Position numbers and translations under genes: made by a program. A DNA stretch of 64,000 bases from Microbacterium ulmi (GTDB lineage Bacteria > Actinomycetota > Actinomycetes > Actinomycetales > Microbacteriaceae): positions 2,342,551 through 2,406,550 of the forward strand of contig NZ_JAAOZF010000001.1 in the NCBI RefSeq assembly GCF_011759705.1, written 5' to 3'. Position 1 is the first letter of the stretch; every line of letters starts with the position of its first letter. The notes beneath the pieces were generated by a model. It worked only from the letters and a program-made list of their open reading frames with translations. It searched no databases and had not been told where the DNA came from. Shown here piece after piece: positions 1-10,110 of this stretch.

Positions 1-312
1 CGCCGCCGGCGAGTCCGCATCGGACTGCGCTGATCGGGTAGCCGAGGCCGCGTTCGTAGTCGTTGGCGATCCAGACTTCCCTGACCGTGCCCCGGATCGC
101 GTACGTGCCGCTGGTGGACGCGTAGATCACGCCGTTCTGGAAGTCCTGATAGCAGGCGCCGCCGGCGAGTCCGCACTGGGTTGCCCTGGTCGGGTAGCCG
201 AGGCCGCGTTCGTAGTCGTTTGCGCTCCAGACCTGTCTAACGGTGCCCCGGATCGCATACGTGCCGCTACCGGATGAGTAGATCACGCCGTTCTGGTAGT
301 CCTGGTAGCAGC
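1..312 (-). repeat. Two tandem 156-bp units encoding LGFP repeats
   Basis: The segment reading GTAGATCACGCCG recurs at 122 and 278, giving a period of 156 bp or 52 codons. The two units (about 1-156 and 157-312) are highly similar at DNA level, and the array may continue beyond the left edge. Strong DNA identity between units suggests recent duplication or gene conversion. Confidence 0.8.
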
Positions 313-1282
313 CGTCGCCGACGAGGCCGCACCGGACGGGACTCGTCGCCCCGCCGATCTCGCCAGGAACGCCGGGTGACGCATAGACACCTGCGATCGC
401 CTTCCGAGCAACCGACATGCGCGACAGCGTCTGCGTCGATCCGAACCAGTCGGTGAAGTAATTGTAGAAGTTCCGGTTGCCGTAAGCCGAGCAGGAGTCG
501 CCCGTTCCGTAGCCGGCATTCAAGGCTGCTGCGTTGGGCTGGTACGGCGTGTAGTAGTAGAGGTTCGCCGTCGCCTGGTTGGCGATGAAGACAGGGGATG
601 AGCCGCACGCCGAGTTGGGGTTGTAGAGCACGTTCCATGTCCTGCCGGGCGCGTACCAGGTGAAGTACAGGCTCGTTCCCGGCGGGTTTGCGTACCGCTT
701 GAGCTGTCGCGCGGCTCCATACACCTGATTGAAGAAGCCGTTGTACGTCGTATCGCAGGCGGCCGTGTCAGGGCATCCCTGGCCCATGGCGATCGTATAC
801 CGCCACTCGCTCGGCCATACGTGCGTGACGAGACCCTGCTCCTTCTGCAGCGTCACGAGGAGGACCTGCGGGTTGATCCCACAGGCCTGAGCGACCTTGT
901 AGATGATGGTGGAGGCGCGCTCGCGCGAGCCGCCGCTGTAGGGCCCGCACATGGGGTCGGCGGGCGTGCTTCGCGTCGAGTCGTATCGGTCTCGAAGGCA
1001 CGTGTACCCGGACTGGCAGGCGGGCACCTTCTGCTCGAGGAACGCCTGGATCTCTGCCTCGCCCATCGACCACGTGTCGAAGAACACGCTGTCGCTGATG
1101 ATGTTGCCCGCGCTGAATCCGGCGAGGTTGGCGGTGATGGCCGGGCCGAGGACGGTTGGCGCAGGGGAACTCGTCGCCGACGCCCCGGTTGGGACGCCGA
1201 CGATCAGGAGGACGCTCGTCACGGCGGCGAGGATACGGACAGTCGTCGACGAGAGCGCCTGCTTGATGCGCATGAGCACCAT
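1..1282 (-). CDS. Secreted LGFP-repeat protein, 3' end off the window
   Basis: Only the N-terminal ~427 residues are in view; the reading frame is open through position 1. A signal peptide (hydrophobic residues ~18-31, cleavage after GASA) is followed by a ~250-residue Cys-rich domain that contains NPQVLLVTLQKEQG, with E148 placed as in glucosaminidase or lytic-transglycosylase-like folds. From ~residue 320 there are tandem ~52-residue repeats of the LGFP type (YQDFQNGVIY, YERGLGYP). LGFP repeats are known from cell-wall-associated proteins of Actinobacteria, so a surface role is inferred. The start could be ATG 1282 or ATG 1273; neither has a good Shine-Dalgarno sequence. The enzymatic activity is unproven. 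Confidence 0.8.
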   Translation of the reverse strand, partial: MVLMRIKQALSSTTVRILAAVTSVLLIVGVPTGASATSSPAPTVLGPAITANLAGFSAGNIISDSVFFDTWSMGEAEIQAFLEQKVPACQSGYTCLRDRYDSTRSTPADPMCGPYSGGSRERASTIIYKVAQACGINPQVLLVTLQKEQGLVTHVWPSEWRYTIAMGQGCPDTAACDTTYNGFFNQVYGAARQLKRYANPPGTSLYFTWYAPGRTWNVLYNPNSACGSSPVFIANQATANLYYYTPYQPNAAALNAGYGTGDSCSAYGNRNFYNYFTDWFGSTQTLSRMSVARKAIAGVYASPGVPGEIGGATSPVRCGLVGDGCYQDYQNGVIYSSGSGTYAIRGTVRQVWSANDYERGLGYPTRATQCGLAGGACYQDFQNGVIYASTSGTYAIRGTVREVWIANDYERGLGYPISAVRCGLAGG

Positions 1283-1388
1283 TGTGACGGAAGTGAAGCC
1301 GACTGTCAGGACCCTCCTGGGTTTTCATGCCCGTCCATCGCGATCATCTGCGCTTTGCGACCATCCTCCCCACCGCGAGGGGACCAGG

Positions 1389-2936
1389 TCACGACGCCGG
1401 CGGATCGATGCGGAAGATCGTGTCCGTCACCGGTATGAGTCGTGTCCCGGCGGGCAGGAACGCCGTGGCGTCGGCCGAGACATCGCACGTCGCGAGATAG
1501 GGATAGTCGTTGATGTCGTTGACAGACCAGAACCACTGCCAGTCAGCGTCCGCGCGGAACATGACGCCCTTTCGGTCGGCGTAGTAGAAGATCTGCGGAC
1601 CCCAGTCGCAGCCCACCGCGACGATCAAGTCGTCGGGCGACGTCTCCGCTTGAAGCGCCAGGGCCAGAGGAGGCAGCGGCTGCGACTTGAGGAACGTGCG
1701 AATGATGTCTCCCGCGGCTGGGGTCAGGTACACCGACACGAGGAGGACTGCGACGCCCCCGATCGTCAATGCAATGCGGCGAGCGGGGGCCGAACTGAGC
1801 AGGGACGCGATCGACGTGATCGCGTAGGCAGTGATGGCGACCAATGCTGCGACGACCGCCGAGAGGTAATAGGAGTGCACCCAATACAGGTTGAAGAACA
1901 CGAACGGCCCCGCGAACGCGACCAACGCGAGTCCAGAGAGCGCGAGACGCTCTCGCAGGCTGCCCCGCAGGACGGCACCGATGATCGCGACCGCGATCAC
2001 GATGGCGATGGGCCCGGTGATCGTCGTCGCGATCCGGTCGAAGATCGTGGCCCACTTGCCGGGGTCGAGCCGGTCCTGCAGAGTGCCGAAGTTCCACTCC
2101 CGCAGCGCGGTGCTCGTGACAAAGGGCGTGAGCGGCTGTGCCTCCTTCACAGCATCCGCGTGCTTCGTCCAGAGGGCCGCCGCGACGAGACCCGGAACGA
2201 TGCCGGCGACGCCGATGGCGCCCCGCATGAGGCCGCGGCGAGTGCCGAGTTCGCGAAGGGCGAGGATGCCGGGAACGATCAGGAACAGACACCACAGGGG
2301 TGCGGTCGTCGACTTGACGAGGAAGGCGCCGACGCCCGCCAGCCCCCCCACGACGAGCCAGGGAATGCTCCCCCTTCGCAACCAGTCGTCGACGCCCAGC
2401 ACCATCAGCAGGGCGAGGGCCACCGCGAAGAACTCCATGAGATGCGCTGCGCCCCACTGCACAGTGAACGGGACGAACTGGAACAGCACTGTCGCCACGA
2501 TCGCCGTGGGCGTCCCGAAGTACCTCTTGATCAGTATCGCGAGGAGCACCGCAGACACCTGGAAGAAGATCAGAGACAGGATGCGTCCCGCTTCGTCGAG
2601 CCCGACGCCTGCGTTGTGCACCAGTGCGACAAGAGCCTGAAAGAGAGGCATCTCCATGGGGACGTCGGAGTGCGGACCGAAGACGGGCAGGGGCGAGGTG
2701 AGGAGGTCGATCCCGTTGCGGGCGAACTCGCGCGCCGTCATCGCGGTCTGCGTCTGGCGGAAGGAGTACGCCTCATTGAGCGAGTTGTTCAGCTGGGGAA
2801 TCCGCAGGATGGTGCCGATCGCGATGAAGGCGCCGATCAGCGGCCACGGCGTGGATCGAGTCCACTCCAGCGCACGCCGCACGGGCGTCTCGGCACGCGA
2901 TCGGCCCTGTGGGGTGGTCCGGACATCGTCCGTCAT
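1389..2936 (-). CDS. GT39-like polytopic membrane glycosyltransferase
   Basis: 515 residues with about ten hydrophobic spans. The N-terminal stretch RIPQLNNSLNEAYSFRQTQT, with its acidic residue in the first periplasmic loop, resembles polyprenyl-phosphate-sugar-dependent PMT/ArnT-type enzymes (GT39 family clan). A likely role is transfer of a lipid-linked sugar to a glycan or protein outside the membrane. I chose ATG 2936 over the upstream in-frame start at 3020 because GAGGAG lies 8 nt before it. It is divergent from the dehydrogenase gene at 3093. Substrate cannot be read from the sequence. Confidence 0.7.
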   Translation of the reverse strand: MTDDVRTTPQGRSRAETPVRRALEWTRSTPWPLIGAFIAIGTILRIPQLNNSLNEAYSFRQTQTAMTAREFARNGIDLLTSPLPVFGPHSDVPMEMPLFQALVALVHNAGVGLDEAGRILSLIFFQVSAVLLAILIKRYFGTPTAIVATVLFQFVPFTVQWGAAHLMEFFAVALALLMVLGVDDWLRRGSIPWLVVGGLAGVGAFLVKSTTAPLWCLFLIVPGILALRELGTRRGLMRGAIGVAGIVPGLVAAALWTKHADAVKEAQPLTPFVTSTALREWNFGTLQDRLDPGKWATIFDRIATTITGPIAIVIAVAIIGAVLRGSLRERLALSGLALVAFAGPFVFFNLYWVHSYYLSAVVAALVAITAYAITSIASLLSSAPARRIALTIGGVAVLLVSVYLTPAAGDIIRTFLKSQPLPPLALALQAETSPDDLIVAVGCDWGPQIFYYADRKGVMFRADADWQWFWSVNDINDYPYLATCDVSADATAFLPAGTRLIPVTDTIFRIDPPAS

Positions 2937-3050
2937 CGCTGTTGCTCCTCGTCGCGTTCCAGCCCGAACGCGTCGAGCGTGCTGTTTGGCCCGGCTGAGT
3001 CTACCCGTCGTCGCGCGCACCGCCCGGACGGCGGCGCCCGACCCACGGGG

Positions 3051-3056
3051 TATGAT
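3051..3056 (+). promoter_or_regulatory. -10 box of the nucleotide-sugar dehydrogenase operon
   Basis: TATGAT is a good sigma-70 -10 element in the 156-bp divergent gap between 2936 and 3093. Transcription would start near 3063 and leave a ~30-nt leader. No convincing -35 is seen. Confidence 0.5.
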
Positions 3057-3092
3057 CGACAGGTTGTCAAGACCTGGAAGAGTGGTGATCGG

Positions 3093-4292
3093 GTGTCATT
3101 CGCGAACGACGTCGTGGTAGTCGGCGGGGGAGGGCATGTCGGGCTTCCGCTGGCCATCGCCCTCGCGAGCCGCGGCAAGCGGACGGTCGTGTACGACGTG
3201 GCCGAGAGCGCTGTGGCGCGGATCCGACAGGCGCAGATGCCCTTCATCGAGCCTGGTGCGGATGAGATCCTCGAGCGCGTGGTCGCCGCAGGCATGCTCA
3301 CTGCGACGACCGATCCCGCGTCCGTCGCCACTGCCGAGAACGTCATCGTCGTGATCGGCACGCCGGTGGACGAGCATCTGAACCCCGACCCGAACGCCAT
3401 TCCGCGTGCACTCGCCACTTGTGCACCGTATTTCCGCGACGGCCAGCTGCTGGCGCTTCGCAGCACCATCTATCCCGGAGTGACCGCGCTCGTGCGCGAC
3501 ATGGTCGACGGCATGGGGCTCGCGATGGACGTCGCCTTCTGCCCGGAGCGCATTGCAGAGCACAAGGCGATGACCGAGCTCTTCGAGCTCCCGCAGATCG
3601 TCTCGGGCTACACCCCGGAGGCCATCGCCCGTGCCGGCGCCCTCTTCGGAGCACTCACAGACTCGATCGTCGAGTTGACGCCGGAAGAGGCGGAGCTTGC
3701 CAAGCTCTTCACCAACACATGGCGCTACATCAAGTTCGCCGCCGTGAACCAGTTCTACATGATGGCGAACTCCAAGGGCGTCGACTTCGAGCGCGTGCGC
3801 GCGGGCCTGACGCAGGACTACCCGCGCGCGAGCGACATGCCCGGCGCGGGCTTCGCAGCCGGCCCTTGCCTCTTCAAGGACACGATGCAGCTGGCGGCCT
3901 TCAGCGACAACACGTTCCAGCTCGGCCACTCGGCGATGCTCGTGAACGAGGGACTGCCGCTGTACATCGCGAGTCAGCTCGACGAGTCGCACGACCTCTC
4001 GAACAAGACGGTCGGCATCCTCGGCATGGCGTTCAAGGCGGGGTCGGACGACATCCGCTCGAGCCTGTCCTACAAGCTCCAGCGCGTTCTTCGCTTCAAG
4101 GCGAAGGAAGTGCTTGCCACCGACCCGCACGTGCCTGCGACGATCGATTCGTCCCTCCTGCCTCTCGACGAGGTCCTCGAGCGCGCGGACATCCTGATCG
4201 TCGCCACGCCTCACCGGGAGTACCGCGACATCGAGACCGACAAGCCGGTTGCCGACGTGTGGAATCTCCTCGGCAACGGAGTGCTGATTTGA
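3093..4292 (+). CDS. UDP-sugar 6-dehydrogenase (Ugd/WecC family)
   Basis: 399 residues. It oxidises the C6 hydroxyl of a UDP-hexose or UDP-HexNAc to a uronate using NAD+. The N-terminal Rossmann motif is VVVVGGGGHVGLPLA. The central segment has AGPCLFKDT with the catalytic Cys, and the C-terminal NAD/UDP domain follows (VGILGMAFKAGSDDIR). The AAGPC version of the active site is closer to UDP-ManNAc dehydrogenase (WecC) than to classical UDP-glucose dehydrogenase, but the substrate is undecided. The GTG start at 3093 gives a family-typical N-terminus; the long upstream extension of the frame is non-coding. It is translationally coupled to the next gene. Confidence 0.85.
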   Translation: MSFANDVVVVGGGGHVGLPLAIALASRGKRTVVYDVAESAVARIRQAQMPFIEPGADEILERVVAAGMLTATTDPASVATAENVIVVIGTPVDEHLNPDPNAIPRALATCAPYFRDGQLLALRSTIYPGVTALVRDMVDGMGLAMDVAFCPERIAEHKAMTELFELPQIVSGYTPEAIARAGALFGALTDSIVELTPEEAELAKLFTNTWRYIKFAAVNQFYMMANSKGVDFERVRAGLTQDYPRASDMPGAGFAAGPCLFKDTMQLAAFSDNTFQLGHSAMLVNEGLPLYIASQLDESHDLSNKTVGILGMAFKAGSDDIRSSLSYKLQRVLRFKAKEVLATDPHVPATIDSSLLPLDEVLERADILIVATPHREYRDIETDKPVADVWNLLGNGVLI

Positions 4293-5050
4293 CCGGGGAC
4301 GGTCCGCGCGTCTCGATCGTCGTCCCGGCATACAACGAAGGCGACGCGATCGCCCCGTTCCTCGAGCGGGTGACCAAGACCGTCACGATCCCCTTCGAGC
4401 TGCTCGTCGTGGTCGACACGGCCGATGACACGACCCTTCCCGTGGTCGCGGACGTGACGGCGTCGGATCCCCGCATCCGCGGCGTCATCAACACCCATGG
4501 CCGCGGGCCCGCCCAGGCGATACGGTACGGATTCGACGTTGCGGCCGCGCCGACCGTCGTCGTCACGATGGCTGATGGCAGCGATGACCCGCGGCAGATC
4601 GATTCGCTCACCGAGCTCGTCGAACGCGGCGTCGTCGTCGCCGCCGGCAGTCGCTACATGGCAGGCGGTCAGCAGATCGGCGGCCCCCGGTTCAAACGGC
4701 TTCTCTCTCGGTTGGCGGGCAAGTCGCTCCACCTGTTCGCCAGCATCGGCACGCGTGACGCAACCAACTCGTTCAAGGCGTACAACGCGGACTTCGTTCG
4801 CGCCGTGACGATCCAGTCGCGAGACGGCTTCGAGATCGGCCTCGAATTGACGGCCAAAGCACGTCGAGCACGACAGCCCGTCGCAGAGTTGCCGACCATC
4901 TGGCTCGATCGCACGGACGGTCAGTCGAACTTCCAGCTGCGGAAGTGGATCCCGAAGTATCTCCGCTGGTACTTCTTCGCTTTCGGGCGCCCCCTGCCCA
5001 TCAACGAGATCAAAGAAGCCGCTGAGTCCGGCTCGAAGGGAAACAGCTAA
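4289..5050 (+). CDS. Glycosyltransferase family 2 (dolichyl-phosphate-mannose synthase-like)
   Basis: 253 residues. The GT-A fold is indicated by SIVVPAYNEGDAI near the start and by ADGSDDP in place of the DxD segment. No C-terminal membrane spans are present, so it is a soluble or peripheral enzyme that probably charges a polyprenyl phosphate or a lipid-linked acceptor. The TTG start overlaps the TGA of the dehydrogenase (ATTTGA) and has GGAG 7 nt upstream, which decides the start. The stop overlaps the ATG of the next gene by one base. It belongs to the 3093-6682 group. Confidence 0.8.
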   Translation: MTGDGPRVSIVVPAYNEGDAIAPFLERVTKTVTIPFELLVVVDTADDTTLPVVADVTASDPRIRGVINTHGRGPAQAIRYGFDVAAAPTVVVTMADGSDDPRQIDSLTELVERGVVVAAGSRYMAGGQQIGGPRFKRLLSRLAGKSLHLFASIGTRDATNSFKAYNADFVRAVTIQSRDGFEIGLELTAKARRARQPVAELPTIWLDRTDGQSNFQLRKWIPKYLRWYFFAFGRPLPINEIKEAAESGSKGNS

Positions 5051-6078
5051 TGGAGAAGGTCCTCATCACCGGTTCCGCCGGGTTCATCGGCGGATATGTC
5101 GTCGAGGAACTGCTTCGCCAGGGCTTCAAGGTCGTGGGCGTCGACAACTATTCGAAGTACGGTCCCGTGAAGAAGTCGTATGACGACCACCCGAACTACG
5201 AGCTGGTCGTCGGCGATGTCCTCGACACCGCTCTCATGACCGAGCTGCTCATGGACTGCGACCACTTCATCGCGGGCGCTGCGCTCATCGGTGGAATCTC
5301 CTACTTCCACACCTATCAGTACGACCTCATCGCCGCGAACGAGCGCATCATCGCCTCGTCGTGCGACGCGGCGATCGCCGTGAAGAAGGCGGGCGGACGC
5401 CTGAAGAAGGTCACGTACATGTCGTCGTCGATGGTCTTCGAGTCGACCGACCGGTGGCCGTCGAAGGAGGGCGACGAACTGCTGGTTCCGCCGCCGCTCT
5501 CGTCCTACGGCTTCCAGAAGCTCGCCGTCGAGTACTTCGCTCGCGCGGCGAAGGGCCAGTACGACATCGACTTCACGATCCTGCGTCCCTTCAACTGCGT
5601 CGGCATCGGCGAGTCGCGCGCTCTCGGTGACGTCGAGATCCACTCGGGCAACGTGCAGCTCGCGATGAGCCACGTCGTCCCCGACCTCGTCCAGAAGGTG
5701 CTCAAGGGTCAGGACCCGCTGCACATCCTTGGCGAGGGCAACCAGGTCCGCCACTACACGTACGGCGGCGACCTCGCGCGCGGCATCGTCCTGACCCTCA
5801 ACCACCCGGCCGCGCTCAACACGGACTTCAACCTCTCCACCCCCGCGGGTCACACGGTCGTCGAGCTGGCCGAGATCATCTGGCGCAAGGTCAAGGGCGC
5901 AGATGTGCCGCTCAACCTCGTGCACGACCCCGCGTTCGAGTTCGACGTGCAGAAGCGCGTCCCGGATGTGACGAAGGCCAAAGAGGTGCTCGGCTTCGAG
6001 GCGACCACGACGCTCGAGGACATGCTCGACGAGGTCATCCCCTGGATCGAGAACGCGATCGCCGAAGGCACGATCTAG
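5050..6078 (+). CDS. NAD-dependent epimerase/dehydratase (extended SDR)
   Basis: 342 residues. The N-terminal NAD motif is TGSAGFIGGYV. The active site is MSSSMVF followed by SSYGFQK (YxxxK), typical of nucleotide-sugar epimerases and dehydratases. With the adjacent UDP-sugar dehydrogenase it could convert the uronate product, for example by 4-epimerisation, but that is inference. It starts at the A of the preceding TAA (TAATG), so it is translationally coupled. A perfect 13-bp hairpin lies just after the stop. Confidence 0.8.
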   Translation: MEKVLITGSAGFIGGYVVEELLRQGFKVVGVDNYSKYGPVKKSYDDHPNYELVVGDVLDTALMTELLMDCDHFIAGAALIGGISYFHTYQYDLIAANERIIASSCDAAIAVKKAGGRLKKVTYMSSSMVFESTDRWPSKEGDELLVPPPLSSYGFQKLAVEYFARAAKGQYDIDFTILRPFNCVGIGESRALGDVEIHSGNVQLAMSHVVPDLVQKVLKGQDPLHILGEGNQVRHYTYGGDLARGIVLTLNHPAALNTDFNLSTPAGHTVVELAEIIWRKVKGADVPLNLVHDPAFEFDVQKRVPDVTKAKEVLGFEATTTLEDMLDEVIPWIENAIAEGTI

Positions 6079-6082
6079 CACG

Positions 6083-6118
6083 ATCGGCGGCGCCGCGCAG
6101 CAGCCCGGCGCCGCCGAT
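6083..6118 (+). terminator. Hairpin after the epimerase gene
   Basis: ATCGGCGGCGCCG (6083-6095) pairs perfectly with CGGCGCCGCCGAT (6106-6118) around a 10-nt loop. There is no T-tract, as is common for actinobacterial terminators. It may attenuate rather than end transcription into the GtrA gene. Confidence 0.55.
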
Positions 6119-6151
6119 TGCAAGGATCGACGCGAGAGAGAGCCGGAAGCC

Positions 6152-6682
6152 ATGCGCATGCCCGACACGTCCCACATGAGGGACTTCCTGATCCGCAATC
6201 TGCGGCGGGGCGGGATCTTCCTCGCGATCGGAGGCCTCGGCTTCGTCGTCGACGCGGTCGTCTACAACCTCCTGGTCTTCTCTGGCGGAATCGGTCCGCT
6301 CCACCAGTACCCGCTGATCGCGAAGACGATCGCGGTCCTGGCCGGACTCGTCGTGACCTATGTCGGCAACAAGCTGCTGACCTACCGTGATCGCAAAGAT
6401 CCGGTGAGCTGGTCGCAAGTGCTGCGATACTCCGCGGTGAACGTCCTTGCGATCCTCGTGCAGCTGGGAGCCCTCGGGTTCTCACGGTACGTTCTGGGGC
6501 TCGACACCGTTCTGGCTGACAACATCGCCGGGACGATCATCGGCCAAGCGCTCGCGACGGGGCTCCGCTACGTGCTCTACACGCTCTGGGTGTTCCCGCA
6601 CTCGCCGTCAGTCGATCCCGTCACCTACTTCGAGGACCATCGCGCACAGGACGAGCACACTCACGAAGGTCCTGCTCTCTGA
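6152..6682 (+). CDS. GtrA family membrane protein
   Basis: 176 residues with four predicted membrane helices and the GtrA-type pattern (VDAVVYNLLV in helix 1, then TYVGNKLLTYRDR after helix 2). GtrA proteins are thought to help flip or deliver polyprenyl-phosphate sugars to membrane glycosyltransferases. The GT2 gene at 4289 is the natural partner. In-frame ATGs at 6158 and 6176 are possible later starts. It ends 70 bp before the convergent rmlCD gene. Confidence 0.8.
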   Translation: MRMPDTSHMRDFLIRNLRRGGIFLAIGGLGFVVDAVVYNLLVFSGGIGPLHQYPLIAKTIAVLAGLVVTYVGNKLLTYRDRKDPVSWSQVLRYSAVNVLAILVQLGALGFSRYVLGLDTVLADNIAGTIIGQALATGLRYVLYTLWVFPHSPSVDPVTYFEDHRAQDEHTHEGPAL

Positions 6683-6752
6683 CGCGAGGGGCGCACGCGG
6701 TTCGGCGAGAATATGCCCCGCGTCATCGATGGGATACGGATCTCGCGGCCGG

Positions 6753-8140
6753 TCACAACGGAGGGCGTAGCCGTGGCGTGAAGCCGGTCTCCGTGATCTT
6801 CGTGAGATCGAGCACGCTGTTGCGCGGTCGCGGCGCCACTGGCACGGTCGACGCATGGAAGTAGTCCTCCGTGCTCACCGCCGTGACTCGCTCAGGATCG
6901 TGACCCGACAGATCGAAGACCCGCCGCGCGATGTCCGCCCACGAGGTGGGCGGGCCGCCGCCCGTCAGATTGTAGATGCCGTGCTCGGCCTGGCTCGCGA
7001 GCAGGTGGCGGATGCCGCTCGCGACATCCGCCGCGAACGTCAGGCGTCCGATCTGGTCGTCGACGACCTTCGGATCGACGCCGCGCTCTGCGAGCGAGGC
7101 CATCGTCTGGACGAAGTTGCGCCCATCGCCGATGACCCACGAGGTGCGCACAATGTAGTGCTTCGGCAGGCTTGCGACGACCGCGTCGCCGGCCGCCTTC
7201 GTCTGCCCGTACACACCGAGAGGTGAAAGCGCGTCATCCTCGCGGTAAGGCCGATCGAGCGTGCCGTCGAAGACGTAGTCGCTCGACACGTGCACGAGCG
7301 TGATGCCGTTCGCGCCCGCGATCGCTGCGAGGGCCGCGACGCCTGTGACATTGCCCGCCCAGGCCTCCCGGCGCCCTTCGGGCGTCTCGGCGAGGTCGAC
7401 CGCAGTGAAGGCCGCGGCGTTGATGATCGTGCCATAGTCGCGCCAGCGCCGCGCTGTCGCGAGATCCGGCGACACGAGGTCGAGATCGGCGCGGGTCGCG
7501 TACTCGACGTGCCGCGCGTCTCCGAACTCGGCGCGCAGTGCGCGGCCGAGCTGCCCGTTGGCGCCCGTCACGAGGATCTTTCGAGGCGGCATCGGCGTGA
7601 CGTCGGCGAACCGAGGGTGAGCGAGATCCTTGGCGGACACCTCGGCGCGGTCGAGGGGAATCGGCCACGGGACGGCGGCAGTGTCATCGGCAAGGTTCAG
7701 GAAGGTGTAGGTCGCGTCCGGCGACCAGTGGTCGTTGACCAAGTAGGTGTACGAGGTGTCGGGTTCGAGGGTCTGGTATGAGTTACCGACCCCTCGAGGG
7801 ACGAAGATCGCGCGCGAGGGATCGAGTTCGGTGCTGAACACGGTGCCGAACGTCGGTCCCTCGCGGAGATCGACCCACGCGGCGAACACGCGGCCCGACG
7901 CGATCGAGACCCATTTGTCCCATGGCTCGGCGTGGATGCCTCGAGTCGTGCCGACGGCATCGTTGAACGAGATGTTGTTCTGTACGGGGCCGAAGTCGGG
8001 GAGGCCGGCCGCGACCATCTTCTCGCGTTGCCAGTTCTCCTTGAACCAGCCGCGACTGTCGCCGTGGACGGGCAGATCCCACACGACGAGCCCGGGGATC
8101 GGTGTCTCGGTCGCGCCGAGCGCCTTACCGAACTCCGTCA

Positions 8141-8141
<1 letters not shown>
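6753..8141 (-). CDS. rmlC-rmlD: Fused dTDP-4-keto-rhamnose 3,5-epimerase / reductase
   Basis: 462 residues covering the last two steps of dTDP-L-rhamnose synthesis in one chain. Residues ~1-185 are an RmlC cupin (TRGIHAEPW with the catalytic His, then SYTYLVNDHWSPD). From ~187 an RmlD short-chain reductase begins (ILVTGANGQLGRA, then VYGQTK as YxxxK). ATG 8141 overlaps the rmlB stop by four bases (ATGA). This fusion occurs in several Micrococcales. It is the last gene of the rmlA-rmlB-rmlCD operon and supplies rhamnose for the wall polysaccharide. Confidence 0.92.
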
Positions 8142-10105
<1,964 letters not shown>

Positions 10106-10110
10106 TTAGC

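Noticed and set aside
951..3092. Open frame running from 951 into the dehydrogenase gene on the + strand
   Set aside because: It is antisense to the GT39-like gene and the LGFP gene, is Arg/Asp-rich and has no recognisable fold until 3093; only the part after GTG 3093 is real.
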